DNA from: Verrucomicrobiota bacterium
GTDB lineage: Bacteria; Verrucomicrobiota; Verrucomicrobiia; Opitutales; UBA953
Assembly (NCBI GenBank): GCA_003569205.1
Contig: BGOK01000002.1
Coordinates: 124,001 to 188,000, forward strand
Direction: 5' to 3'
DNA: 64,000 nucleotides
A program made the position numbers and the translations under genes. The notes under the pieces were generated by a model. The model did not search any database, had not been told where the DNA came from, and saw only the letters and a program-made list of their open reading frames with translations. The first letter of the stretch is position 1, and every line of letters starts with the position of its first letter. Of this stretch, positions 33,736 through 43,089 are shown one piece after another.

Positions 33736-34481
33736 GCGCCGCGGAGTAGGTGGGCCTTCATCTCGGCCACTGCGGCTCGGGCTCCCGTGAGGAGTGAGCG
33801 GGCGACGATGGTATGGCCGATGTTCAGCTCATGCAGGTGCGGGAGCGTGAGGATGGCCCGGATATTGTCGTAGTTGATGCCGTGGCCCGCGTTGACGATG
33901 AGGCCGAGCCGATGCGCTAGTTCGCAGCCGGTGCGGAGTCGGGCGAGTTCCTCATCCGCTGTCGGGCTCAGCCAAGCGTTGGCGAAAGCGCCCGTATGGA
34001 GTTCGACGACCGGTGCGCCGATGGCATGAGCGGCTTCGATTTGGGCGGCCTCTGCGCCGATGAAAAGGGAAACCTCGATGCCGACGTCTTTGAGGGCGGC
34101 GACGGTGGCCGCCACGCGCTCGCGCTGACCCGCGACTTCTAGGCCACCTTCAGTGGTGACCTCTTCACGGGATTCTGGGACTAGGCAAACAGCGGCCGGG
34201 CGGAGGCGGCGCGCAAAGTCCGTCATCCAAGGCGTGCAGGCCATCTCGAGATTTAGGCGGACGCCAGGTAACTGGGCGATGGCGAGCACATCCTCTTCTT
34301 GAATATGGCGGCGGTCTTCGCGGAGGTGGACGGTGATGCCGTCGGCCCCTCCGGCCAAGGCTTCGCGGGTGAAGGCAAGCGGGCTCGGTTCGGCGTGCAC
34401 CGAGTCGTGCGTGCCGCGGTAACGCGCTTGGCGGACCGTTGCCGCGTGGTCGATATTAACGCCGAGGAGGATTCGACTCAT
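33732..34481 (-). CDS. pdxJ: Pyridoxine 5'-phosphate synthase
   Basis: A 249-residue TIM-barrel enzyme that condenses 1-deoxyxylulose 5-phosphate with 3-amino-2-oxopropyl phosphate in vitamin B6 synthesis. The N-terminus GVNIDHAATVRQARYRG is diagnostic. HLREDRRHIQ near residue 50 and the C-terminal phosphate-binding region (NIGHTIVARSLLTG) are intact. It overlaps both neighbours by four bases, placing it in one translationally coupled unit with the transglutaminase-like gene and acpS. Confidence 0.96.
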   Translation of the reverse strand: MSRILLGVNIDHAATVRQARYRGTHDSVHAEPSPLAFTREALAGGADGITVHLREDRRHIQEEDVLAIAQLPGVRLNLEMACTPWMTDFARRLRPAAVCLVPESREEVTTEGGLEVAGQRERVAATVAALKDVGIEVSLFIGAEAAQIEAAHAIGAPVVELHTGAFANAWLSPTADEELARLRTGCELAHRLGLIVNAGHGINYDNIRAILTLPHLHELNIGHTIVARSLLTGARAAVAEMKAHLLRGA

Positions 34482-36781
34482 TGCTTTTTGAGTTTATCGA
34501 GTTCCTTTTGGATTTTCGCCTTATCGCGTTCAAATTCTTTCTTCATGTCCGGTTGGTTACACTTATCGAAGTAAGGCTGCATCGTATCAATCAGGCCTAG
34601 CACGGTCTTCATGCGGAAGACGTCATTTCCGGTATCGGACATCTCATTCTGATAGAGCCGGCGGATTTCGCGGAGGAAGCTGAGCTCCAAGGTCGCGTTG
34701 CCTTTGACTGCCAAATAGAAGTTGTCGAGGAGGCTCCGGAAGGTCGGAAGGTGTTCGAGGTTATCTTTCAGGCCTTGGCGCATGAAGAAGAAGAGGTTTT
34801 CCTGCCCCTTCGCAGACTTGTCCTTCGCAAGCTGGCGGCCGGTGCGTTCGATAGAGACCACAATGAGGTCGTAGCGCGTTTTGTCGAAGGTCTGCCCCCG
34901 CAGGCGCTTCTTCTCGCTCATGAACTGGTTGTAGGAGTTCTTACATTCCATGTAGACCTGCTCGGGGGTCATTTTAGGGTCCGTCCAAACGTGCTTCTCG
35001 GCGAGATCGTCGGCGTATTTAATCATATCTAGCCAGCGCCGGTCTTCATCGAAGGTATGGAAGGCGGAACGCCACGACTTTACGAACTCGCGCCAGCGGT
35101 CGTAGGAAATCTTCTTGTCCATCGCTTCTAGGCAGGCGGCGGTCTCGAGCCACGCATCCAGGGACATCTTGGCGACCTGCGTCGAGAACTGCAGGCATTC
35201 CAATTGGCCTTCTTGGTCTTTATTGCCTTGAAAGACTTTGGCGGCGAAGCGGAGGCGGAGGCTCTTGGGGTAGTGCTCGGACATGCGGCGTTGGGGGTCG
35301 CCCGTGAGTTGAACCTCGAATTCGCCGATACCCTTGCCGGTCTGCGGATCTCTGGTGTGGCCATTGGCGTAGCCATCAGCGTAGCGGCCCGTGCCAGGAA
35401 GATTGCGCGGTTCGCTAAAGGGATGGAAACTGTTGCCCATGTTCCACTGGTGCGTGGGCATCATGTACGCGAACCAGGCGTGGCCGCCGCGGTTCCCGTC
35501 GCCGCCGACGGAGGCGGCGGGGATGCCGTAGGCGCGGGCGGCGGTGGTACCAAAGTGAGACTGGTCCATACAGATGCCGCCGACTTCATGGATTTCTTCC
35601 AAGGTCCCCCGCGTGAAACTCTCGGCGAGTGGCTTGTAGGCCTTCTTGCCTGGCGGAGCCTTCGACGGCTTGGCGCCGGTCACGAAGTCCATACGGTAAT
35701 TAATCATCGGGTAGGCTTCGCTCCAGTCATTCTTCTGGTCGGTCGTGGCGAGCTTCAGCCGCTTCAAGTCGTTTTCCTTGAGGGCCCATTCCATTTCCTC
35801 TGCGGTGGCTTCGGCACTGACCACCCAGACGAGTTCGTAAGGCTCCAGCCGCTTGATGTCGGTTTCGAGGCGTTGCCGCTGCGCGTTGTCGCGGAAATAG
35901 CGGTAGCGCTCGAGCGGGTTAACGGTGAAGGACTCGCCCTTGGGGTCGCGGGCGCGGCGGAAACTAAAACGCCTATCAAAGACGAACGCCACGGCGAGCT
36001 GCAGGTTGACGTACTTGCCTTTGAGTTCTTTCGAGTCGTCGGCCACCAGCTTGGACCAGACCTTGATGGCTTCGCCGGCGTCGTCCTCGGCCTTGATGTT
36101 CGCCAAAAACTTTTCCATCAGTGCCGAGTCGGCCATGAGTTCCTGCAGGAATGGCAGGGTCTCTTCCTGGGTGATAAAGGAGCGCAAGGTGGCGGGCGTG
36201 ACGCGTTGGATGAACGCGTATTGGGTCATGCCCAGCGCGAAGTACGGACTCTGCCAGAGGCCGTCGAAGCGGCGGACGCCGTCGTTCTTAGAGGCACCCG
36301 TTAGCGCTGGGTAGAGGCCGTATTTGACGCGATCGGAATGGCTTTCCCACTTTCCATCGAAGGTGCGTGCCTTCGTGTCTTTGAGAAGCGTGGCTAGACG
36401 TTGCGGGTCGCGGAGGTCAGGTCCCGTGAAGGGGTAAGGCTGCAGGGCCATCGGCGGCAGGGGCTCTTCGACGACCTTAGGTGGCACTACGACGATGGGC
36501 TCGACCGTCGGTTTGGGTGGGACGATGACCACCGGGGGAACTTCGGTCTTCGTTTCAATGGCTTCAGCTGGGCGAAAGACACCCGCGAGGTTATCGATGA
36601 GGCCGCGATCCGCCTTAGGCGGGAGTTTGGCCTGCGACGTCGCGCGTTCATAAACTTGCCAGCCCAACCAGCTACCGACGACTAGGATTGGAAAGAGAAT
36701 GCCGATGATCCAAAGATCGGCATTATTGCTCGGCTGTGGTGCGGTGACGCGAGGGCGCGGTTTTTGAGGGGAGCCAGTCAT
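34478..36781 (-). CDS. Membrane-anchored transglutaminase-like protein
   Basis: A 767-residue protein with one N-terminal transmembrane helix (about residues 24-42) and a Pro/Val-rich linker (about 80-110, PPKP-type repeats). The central part, about residues 385-460, has a transglutaminase/papain-like core: likely nucleophile Cys in HEVGGICMDQSHFG, His in GNRGGHAWFAYM, and a following Asn/Asp-containing strand. The C-terminal 250 residues are helical and highly charged, ending KELDKLKKQ. The combination is not one I can name. Its stop overlaps the pdxJ start (ATGA). A protease or cross-linking function at the envelope is inferred from the core only. Confidence 0.75.
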   Translation of the reverse strand: MTGSPQKPRPRVTAPQPSNNADLWIIGILFPILVVGSWLGWQVYERATSQAKLPPKADRGLIDNLAGVFRPAEAIETKTEVPPVVIVPPKPTVEPIVVVPPKVVEEPLPPMALQPYPFTGPDLRDPQRLATLLKDTKARTFDGKWESHSDRVKYGLYPALTGASKNDGVRRFDGLWQSPYFALGMTQYAFIQRVTPATLRSFITQEETLPFLQELMADSALMEKFLANIKAEDDAGEAIKVWSKLVADDSKELKGKYVNLQLAVAFVFDRRFSFRRARDPKGESFTVNPLERYRYFRDNAQRQRLETDIKRLEPYELVWVVSAEATAEEMEWALKENDLKRLKLATTDQKNDWSEAYPMINYRMDFVTGAKPSKAPPGKKAYKPLAESFTRGTLEEIHEVGGICMDQSHFGTTAARAYGIPAASVGGDGNRGGHAWFAYMMPTHQWNMGNSFHPFSEPRNLPGTGRYADGYANGHTRDPQTGKGIGEFEVQLTGDPQRRMSEHYPKSLRLRFAAKVFQGNKDQEGQLECLQFSTQVAKMSLDAWLETAACLEAMDKKISYDRWREFVKSWRSAFHTFDEDRRWLDMIKYADDLAEKHVWTDPKMTPEQVYMECKNSYNQFMSEKKRLRGQTFDKTRYDLIVVSIERTGRQLAKDKSAKGQENLFFFMRQGLKDNLEHLPTFRSLLDNFYLAVKGNATLELSFLREIRRLYQNEMSDTGNDVFRMKTVLGLIDTMQPYFDKCNQPDMKKEFERDKAKIQKELDKLKKQ

Positions 36782-36927
36782 GGTGCTAGGCCGATAGATA
36801 ACCCGAAACGGGGACGGGTCAAAGCGAACCTAGCACGAGTGCACGACGAGAAGGTTACGAAGGCAGTGTGGTAGGTCATATCGTTCGCTATTCGTACGCA
36901 TTCCTGCCCGCGGCTAAGGTATTTCCT

Positions 36928-39552
36928 TCAGGCTTTCTTCTTGGGCGCGGCCTTCATCATCCCGCGCTTCAATGTCAAAGCCAAGGCGGGTGCCGTGGGG
37001 GAGCCTTTCTTGGCCGCCAGGGACTCGGGGTCACCTTGGTGGACGAGTTGCCCGCCCGCTTGCCCGCCCTCTGGTCCAATTTCCACTACCCAATCCGCTT
37101 CGGCAATGACGTCGGGATGGTGCTCGATGACTACCACGGTGTGACCTTGGTCGACCAGCGCGTGCAAGAGTTCGATGAGGCGACGGCAATCGGATTGGTG
37201 CAGTCCGATGGTCGGTTCCTCCAGGAGGTACAGGTTAGGACGAATCTGTCCCCGGGCGCGCTCCCGGAAGGTCGGTAGTCCCTTGGCGAGTTCACTCACG
37301 AGTTTGAGGCGTTGAGCTTCGCCACCGGAAAGTGTCGGGCTGCTTTGTCCGAGCGTGAGGTAGCCCAAGCCGGTCTTGGTCATTAGGCCACAGAGGTCGC
37401 GGAGTTTGGCGTCGAAGGAGAAGAATTCGGCGCCTTCCTCGAAGGTCATGGACAGAAGGTCAGCCGCAGATTTTCCGTTCCAGCGGATGGCGCGGGCGAC
37501 GGTGCCGTAGCGCGTGCCCTGACATTCTTCGCAAGGCACATAGGTGTCCGGGAGGAAACTCATTTCCAATTTAATCCGCCCAGCGCCGGAGCAAGCTTCA
37601 CAGCGACCGCCAGAAGTGTTGAAGGAAAAGAAGCCGGCGCCATGCCCGCGAATCGAGGCTTCCGGTAACGCGGCTAAGCGTTCACGGATTAAATCCCAGG
37701 CGCCGATATACGTCGCTGGCGTCGAGCGCGGCGTCTTGCCGATGGGCTCTTGGTCGACAATCACAAGCTGGCGGAAAGACTTCAGGCCAGTCAGGTTGTG
37801 GAACGCTGGTTTGCCGCCGTTGGCGATGACTTCGGTGGCTTCCTTGCCGTGCAGGCCGTCCTTCTTCTTGGAAATCGCCAGCCGGGCCGCAGGGGCGACT
37901 AGGTCCGTCATGAGCGTGCTCTTCCCAGCGCCCGATACGCCACAGACCACCGAAAGTCGCCCAGTCGGGAAAGTGACGTCGAAGTGCTTGAGGTTGCGTA
38001 ACGAAGCTTGTTTCACGCGAATCCATTCCGCGGGTGCATCCTTGCCGGCGATGGCCCGGCGCGTTCCGCGAAGGGGGTGGGGGATGGCCGACTTTAGAGA
38101 CTGTCCCGTGACCGAAGCGGGATTACTTTCGAGGTCGTGTGCCGTGCCTTCGGCGATGATGCGTCCACCGTGGACGCCCGCGCCTGGTCCGAGGTCGATA
38201 ATGCGATCAGCGGCGCGCATGGTATCTTCGTCGTGTTCAACGACGAGGACGGTGTTGCCGCGGTCACGGAGGTCGCGGAGCGACTCGATGAGTCGATCGT
38301 TGTCCCGTGGGTGTAAGCCGATGCTAGGCTCATCGAGGACGTAGAGCGCGCCCGAAAGGGTCGAACCGAGTTGGGCGGCGAGACGGATGCGTTGGGCTTC
38401 ACCACCCGAGAGCGTGTCGGCGCCACGGTCCAAGGCGAGGTAGCCTAGGCCCACGGAACTAAGGAACTTCAGGCGGGCAGCAATCTCGGGCAGGAGCGCG
38501 CCGACCACCGCCTTTTCGCGCGGCCCCAAGGTCAGGCCACCGAGGTAAGTGAGTGCCTCGTCGGGTTGGAGGCGCAGGAGATTCGGGAGCGAAAGGCTCT
38601 TACCGCCTTTGCCGTGTAATTTTACCGAGCGGCCAATCGGACCCAAGCGTTCGCCTCGGCACGTGGGGCAGACGGCTTCACCGACGCGATCGGCCAGCGC
38701 ATTTTCGTTCAGGGTTTCTTCTTCGTCGGCGGCGAAAGTAGTGACTTCGAGGCCATGGCCGCGACAGTCTGGACACCAGCCACGAGGGGAGTTCCAAGAG
38801 AGATGCTTTGGGTCAACCTCTGGATACGATTCACCGGTAGCGGGATCGCTGCGTGAGGTGGAGAGGAAGGCGACCTGCTGGCCACGTTCGTCAATAAGGA
38901 GACAGGCCCCTTTGCCGGCGAGGAGTGTCACGCGCACCAGCGTGCGTAGGGCTTTCTCTCCGCTCTCTTCGGTTTCATCGGGGTGTACGATGGTACCGTC
39001 TGCACGCAGCACCGCGAAGACCGCGTCGACATCATGTTCGCGGTAACGGTCGAGCCCTTCGAAGCCGGCGACGGGCGTCAGTTTACCGTCGCAGCGCATG
39101 AGGCGGAGCCCCTTATTCTCGGCCCATTCGGCGAGCGGACGGTGATGGCCTTTGCGGGAGCGAACCAGCGGCGCTGCTAAGAGTAGCTTGCCCTTCTTTA
39201 AAGCCTGTAAGCGTTTGGCGACGAGTCGGATGACGGCGTCTTCCGTCATCTCTTCCAGTGGCTCGCCGGTGACGGGGCTATGGAGCACTCCCGCTCGGGC
39301 AAACAAGACGCGCAGGTATTGGGCGACTTCCGTCACGGTCGCGACGGTCGACTTAGAAGAGCCCCGCGTGACGCGCTGTTCGATGGCCACGGTCGGCGGC
39401 AGGCCAGTTAAGGAGTCGATGTCTGGCTTAGGCAACTGCTCGACGAATTGGCGCGCGTACGCGGAGACGCACTCCAGGAAGCGGCGTTGGCCCTCGGAGA
39501 ATAGAATATCGAAAGCTAAAGACGATTTGCCCGAGCCCGATACGCCCGTCAT
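36928..39552 (-). CDS. uvrA: UvrA-like tandem unit 2 (C-terminal half of a double-length UvrA)
   Basis: An 874-residue open stretch from its first Met; coding similarity continues upstream to the frameshift at 39614-39616, so this is the second UvrA unit of one larger gene. It has Walker A GVSGSGKSS at its start, zinc site 1 (CPDCRGHG and CPTCRGE), signature LSGGEAQR, Walker B/D-loop YVLDEPSIGLHPRD, a second Walker A GVSGAGKST, zinc site 2 (CEACSGAGR and CEECQGTR) and a second LSGGEAQR. UvrA recognises bulky DNA lesions and recruits UvrB. All ATPase motifs are intact. The Lys-rich tail ends KAAPKKKA. Confidence 0.92.
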   Translation of the reverse strand: MTGVSGSGKSSLAFDILFSEGQRRFLECVSAYARQFVEQLPKPDIDSLTGLPPTVAIEQRVTRGSSKSTVATVTEVAQYLRVLFARAGVLHSPVTGEPLEEMTEDAVIRLVAKRLQALKKGKLLLAAPLVRSRKGHHRPLAEWAENKGLRLMRCDGKLTPVAGFEGLDRYREHDVDAVFAVLRADGTIVHPDETEESGEKALRTLVRVTLLAGKGACLLIDERGQQVAFLSTSRSDPATGESYPEVDPKHLSWNSPRGWCPDCRGHGLEVTTFAADEEETLNENALADRVGEAVCPTCRGERLGPIGRSVKLHGKGGKSLSLPNLLRLQPDEALTYLGGLTLGPREKAVVGALLPEIAARLKFLSSVGLGYLALDRGADTLSGGEAQRIRLAAQLGSTLSGALYVLDEPSIGLHPRDNDRLIESLRDLRDRGNTVLVVEHDEDTMRAADRIIDLGPGAGVHGGRIIAEGTAHDLESNPASVTGQSLKSAIPHPLRGTRRAIAGKDAPAEWIRVKQASLRNLKHFDVTFPTGRLSVVCGVSGAGKSTLMTDLVAPAARLAISKKKDGLHGKEATEVIANGGKPAFHNLTGLKSFRQLVIVDQEPIGKTPRSTPATYIGAWDLIRERLAALPEASIRGHGAGFFSFNTSGGRCEACSGAGRIKLEMSFLPDTYVPCEECQGTRYGTVARAIRWNGKSAADLLSMTFEEGAEFFSFDAKLRDLCGLMTKTGLGYLTLGQSSPTLSGGEAQRLKLVSELAKGLPTFRERARGQIRPNLYLLEEPTIGLHQSDCRRLIELLHALVDQGHTVVVIEHHPDVIAEADWVVEIGPEGGQAGGQLVHQGDPESLAAKKGSPTAPALALTLKRGMMKAAPKKKA

Positions 39553-39557
39553 GACCG

Positions 39558-42458
39558 TTAGGGAGCCGTGCGGAATCTCGAGCGAGACATCGCGCAGGTT
39601 GTGCTCACGGGCGCCCGCAGAGAAATGCTGGTTGGTCTAGGTTTGGCTGTCCGCGTATCCGGCGTCGCAAACGCAGCGTCGCCCGCTGCCAAGAAATTCC
39701 CCGTCGTCGTACCCGCTTGGGACACCTGTGCTGGCGTGCCTTCGGCGACGAGCAGGCCGCCGCCAGGGCCGGCTTCGGGGCCCATTTCTAAAATCCAGTC
39801 GCAAGCCTTGAGCACGTCGAGGTGGTGCTCCACGACGATGAGCGAATGGCCGGCGTCAGCCAGACGATGGAGCAGGGCGATCAAGCGGGCGACATCTTCG
39901 CGGTGCAGGCCGGTCGTTGGTTCATCGAGCAGCAACAGGGCGCCGGGCTTACGTGGGTCGAGGCGACCGAGGTAGCGGACGAGTTTGAGGCGCTGGGCTT
40001 CGCCGCCGGAAAGTGTGGTCAGCGGTTGTCCGAGGGAAAGGTAGCCGAGGCCGACCTCTTCGAGGACCGCGAGCTGTTGGCTGGCCGGCGTCCGTCCGCC
40101 GAGGAATACGCGCACTTCCGTGACGGACATGGCCATGAGGTCACCCACCGACTTGCCGTCGAACTGAAAGGCTAGAACCTCGTCTCGGAAGCGCTTGCCG
40201 TTACAGGAGGGGCAGGGCAGTGCGACGTCGGAGACGAATTGCATCTCGACCGTCTCCCAGCCTGCGCCGCCGCAGCGTTCACAACGCCCTTCGCCGGCAT
40301 TGAACGAAAAGTGCGAAGGCGTTAAGCCCGCGGCCTTTGCCTCTTCGGAGTTACCGAGTAAGTTACGAATCGCATCCCAAGCCCCTACATACAATGCGGG
40401 GTTCGAGCGTGGGGTGCGGGTCGCAGGTGATTGGTCGACGAGCGCAACTTCCTCGTGCTCGCGATCGAACTTAAGTTTACCGTGCCCTTGGGCCGATGTG
40501 TCGCCTGATTCCGGATCGCGGCGACCGATGACTTGGTGGAGTAGGGTAGATTTTCCTGAGCCGGAAACGCCGCAGAGACCGACGAGCCGTCCGAGCGGGA
40601 GCGTGCAGGAGAAGTCACGGAGGTTATTGACCGTGGCACCTTCGATCCGCAGGCGGGGCGTGGTGTCGGTGACTGGGCGGGGCGCTCGCGTGGCCGGTTG
40701 GCTGCGGCCGCTCAGCCAGGCGCCGGTCACGGAATCTTTGGCCTTGAGGATACCTGTTGGTTTCCCCGCGTAAACGAGGTGACCACCGGCTGCCCCTGGC
40801 CGTGGACCGATTTCGATGAGCCAATCGGCTGCACGCATGACGGATTCATCATGCTCGACGACAACGACGGTGTTTCCTTGTTCGACGAGGCTGCGGAGGA
40901 TTCCGACCATCCGTGAAAGGTCGCGTGCGTGCATGCCGACGCTGGGTTCATCGAGTACGAAGACCGTATCCGCTAGGCAGGCGCCGAGACAGGAGGTCAG
41001 GTTGACGCGCTGGACTTCACCGCCGGAAAGCGTCCGGGAGAGACGATCGAGTGCGAGGTAGCCGAGCCCGACGGCTTCGAGGTAGCCGAGGCGGGCGAGC
41101 ATGGCCTCGAGTGCGTGGTCGGCTGGGTGGCGCGAGTCCTTCGGGGCGTAGGGCCGGAGTAATGTACGCAGTTCGGTAACCGGCAGTGCATAAAGTTCGG
41201 GCAGGCTGCGTCCCTGCCAGCGCCACCAGAGTGACTCCTCGCGGAAACGTTGGCCACGGCACTTGGGGCATTCCTCGTAGGCGCGCCAGCGCGACAGGAA
41301 CACGCGGACGTGCATCTTGTAGGTGCTTGATTCGAGCCAGCGGAAAAAGCCGCGGATTCCATACCACTTGGATTCCCATTCGCCGGGCACGTACGTAGGG
41401 TCACCGTCTTCAAGGTAGCGGCGGTGGGCGGCAGTGAGTTTATTCCAAGGCACATCCAGCGGGATGCCCTTCTTCTTACATGCCTTGGCTAAATCACGCT
41501 GGCTCTCGCCGTAGACATTGCCTTGGAAGGGGGCGACCGCGCCTTCGGCGAGCGTGAGCTTGGGGTCTGGGATGATTTTCTTCCAGTCGAGGCCGATGAC
41601 GCGGCCAAAGCCCCGGCAATCAGGACAAGCGCCGATCGGAGAATTAAACGAGAACAACGCTGGCGTGGCTGGGCGGAAGCGGCGGCCATCGACTGGGGAT
41701 TCGAGGATCTCGCTGAAGCGCCCGATCTCGACGCCCGCGTCCGTCAGTAGGCGCATGCGGCCACCGCCCAGACGGAAGGCAACCAAGGCGGCCTCATGGA
41801 AGCGCGAAGCCTCGGCGGTCGAAATGGTTAGCCGATCTTGAATGATGAGCGCCTCGTCGGCGTCCTCAGGAATAGCTTCTTCGCCGAGGCGGAGCCGTTG
41901 GCCAGACACGAACGCCCGCGTGAAGCCGGCGCGCACAAATTCTTCGGCGATGGCCGGCCAAGCGAGCCCGGCTGGCTTCTGCACGGCGAAGGCTAGGACG
42001 ACCGCTTGGCCGACGTGTGCTTGTAGGCAAGTGTCCCATGCGGCCGCGGGGCCTTGCGGGACGACTGGTTGACCGCTGGCGGGATCAAGTAACTCCGCGC
42101 GGTGGGCGAACCAGACCTTAAACCAATCGCAAAGCTCGGTCATAGTTCCGACTGTCGAGCGCGAGGTCCGGACCGCATTCCCTTGCTTGATGGCGACGGA
42201 CGGACGGACGTTTTCGGCCGAGTCGAGGGCGGGCGCGGGCAGGAGCTCGAGGAATTGCCGGACGTAGGGGCTGAAGGTTTCGACGTAACGGCGTTGGCCC
42301 TCGGCATGCAAAGTGTCGAAGACGAGCGAGGATTTACCGGCACCGCTGAGGCCCGTCACGACCACCAGTTTCCCGATGGGGATGTCGATATCGAAACCCT
42401 TCAGGTTGTTTTGGCGGACTCCGCGGAGTCGAATGGCATCGGGTTGGGCGGCAGGCAT
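39558..42458 (-). CDS. uvrA: UvrA-like tandem unit 1 (N-terminal half of a double-length UvrA)
   Basis: About 966 residues from ATG 42458; a GTG seven codons upstream is possible. It contains Walker A GLSGAGKSS near residue 33, zinc site 1 (CPDCRGFG, then CPKCRGQ), signature LSGGEVQR, FVLDEPSVGMHARD, a second Walker A GVSGSGKST, zinc site 2 (CERCGGAG and CPSCNGKR) and LSGGEAQR. Only the last roughly 20 residues are out of frame. With one base restored at 39614-39616 the frame runs into unit 2 as ISLRGAREHNLRDVSLEI, giving a single protein of about 1,843 residues. Chlamydial UvrA is known to be a similar tandem duplication of about 1,790 residues. Confidence 0.92.
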   Translation of the reverse strand: MPAAQPDAIRLRGVRQNNLKGFDIDIPIGKLVVVTGLSGAGKSSLVFDTLHAEGQRRYVETFSPYVRQFLELLPAPALDSAENVRPSVAIKQGNAVRTSRSTVGTMTELCDWFKVWFAHRAELLDPASGQPVVPQGPAAAWDTCLQAHVGQAVVLAFAVQKPAGLAWPAIAEEFVRAGFTRAFVSGQRLRLGEEAIPEDADEALIIQDRLTISTAEASRFHEAALVAFRLGGGRMRLLTDAGVEIGRFSEILESPVDGRRFRPATPALFSFNSPIGACPDCRGFGRVIGLDWKKIIPDPKLTLAEGAVAPFQGNVYGESQRDLAKACKKKGIPLDVPWNKLTAAHRRYLEDGDPTYVPGEWESKWYGIRGFFRWLESSTYKMHVRVFLSRWRAYEECPKCRGQRFREESLWWRWQGRSLPELYALPVTELRTLLRPYAPKDSRHPADHALEAMLARLGYLEAVGLGYLALDRLSRTLSGGEVQRVNLTSCLGACLADTVFVLDEPSVGMHARDLSRMVGILRSLVEQGNTVVVVEHDESVMRAADWLIEIGPRPGAAGGHLVYAGKPTGILKAKDSVTGAWLSGRSQPATRAPRPVTDTTPRLRIEGATVNNLRDFSCTLPLGRLVGLCGVSGSGKSTLLHQVIGRRDPESGDTSAQGHGKLKFDREHEEVALVDQSPATRTPRSNPALYVGAWDAIRNLLGNSEEAKAAGLTPSHFSFNAGEGRCERCGGAGWETVEMQFVSDVALPCPSCNGKRFRDEVLAFQFDGKSVGDLMAMSVTEVRVFLGGRTPASQQLAVLEEVGLGYLSLGQPLTTLSGGEAQRLKLVRYLGRLDPRKPGALLLLDEPTTGLHREDVARLIALLHRLADAGHSLIVVEHHLDVLKACDWILEMGPEAGPGGGLLVAEGTPAQVSQAGTTTGNFLAAGDAAFATPDTRTAKPRPTSISLRAPVSTTCAMSRSRFRTAP
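39614..39616 (-). other. Apparent -1 frameshift joining the two uvrA halves
   Basis: The coding strand has three G residues where four would keep one frame across both UvrA units. On either side the translations are perfect matches to UvrA-family linkers and N-termini. No slippery heptamer is obvious, so sequence error or a recent mutation is the likely cause. Confidence 0.8.
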
Positions 42459-42503
42459 CGGCGACCCACCAACGGACACAAAACCGACTAATAGGCAAAC
42501 CTC

Positions 42504-43085
42504 CTAGCGAGAGACCTTAGGCACCACCCCAGCCGGGGTGACAATCGCGTGGAGGCAGTGGTCGTGGCTTTCGGCCGGGACCTCGGGGGCGATTTGAAAT
42601 TCAAACCCATAGCCCACGGTGAAGGCGGTCGGCTTGGCTTGGTTGAGTAGACGATCGTAAAAGCCGGCACCATAGCCCAGGCGGTGTCCGTCGGCGGCGA
42701 AGGCGAGCCCGGGGACTAAGAAGAGGTCGACCTCGGTGACGTCGCGTCGCGGTGCGCTGGGGGCAGGCTCTAAGATGCCGAGGTGCGAGGAGGTCAGGGT
42801 GCTCAGGTCGGAGACCTCGTGCAGGCTCAAGGTGCCGTCGGGCTGGGTGCGCGGCAGGACCAGCACCTTACCTTCATCCAACGCCGTTTGGAGTAAGCGG
42901 TGAGTCCCAAGTTCGTGTTTAAACGACGCGTAGAGGCAGACGACTCGGGCAACTGACCACTGCGGTAATGATAAGAGGACACTCGCCGCCTGGGCCGCCT
43001 GCTGCTCGTGCGAAGCGGGTGAGAGCTCAGCCCGTAACGCTTTCATTTCGGCGCGGAGCTGGGCTTTGGCCGCACGCAAGTCCAT
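42504..43085 (-). CDS. 5-formyltetrahydrofolate cyclo-ligase
   Basis: A 193-residue enzyme that converts 5-formyl-THF to 5,10-methenyl-THF using ATP. Family features are KAQLRAEMKALR at the N-terminus, VCLYASFKHELGTHRLL near residue 50, and the nucleotide-binding loop LGYGAGFYDRLL near residue 136. It is four bases downstream of ctaB and upstream of uvrA on the same strand. Confidence 0.94.
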   Translation of the reverse strand: MDLRAAKAQLRAEMKALRAELSPASHEQQAAQAASVLLSLPQWSVARVVCLYASFKHELGTHRLLQTALDEGKVLVLPRTQPDGTLSLHEVSDLSTLTSSHLGILEPAPSAPRRDVTEVDLFLVPGLAFAADGHRLGYGAGFYDRLLNQAKPTAFTVGYGFEFQIAPEVPAESHDHCLHAIVTPAGVVPKVSR

Positions 43086-43089
43086 GTCC

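Noticed and set aside
39614-39616. Programmed frameshifting in uvrA
   Set aside because: No slippery heptamer, internal Shine-Dalgarno or downstream pseudoknot is evident; a lost base is simpler.
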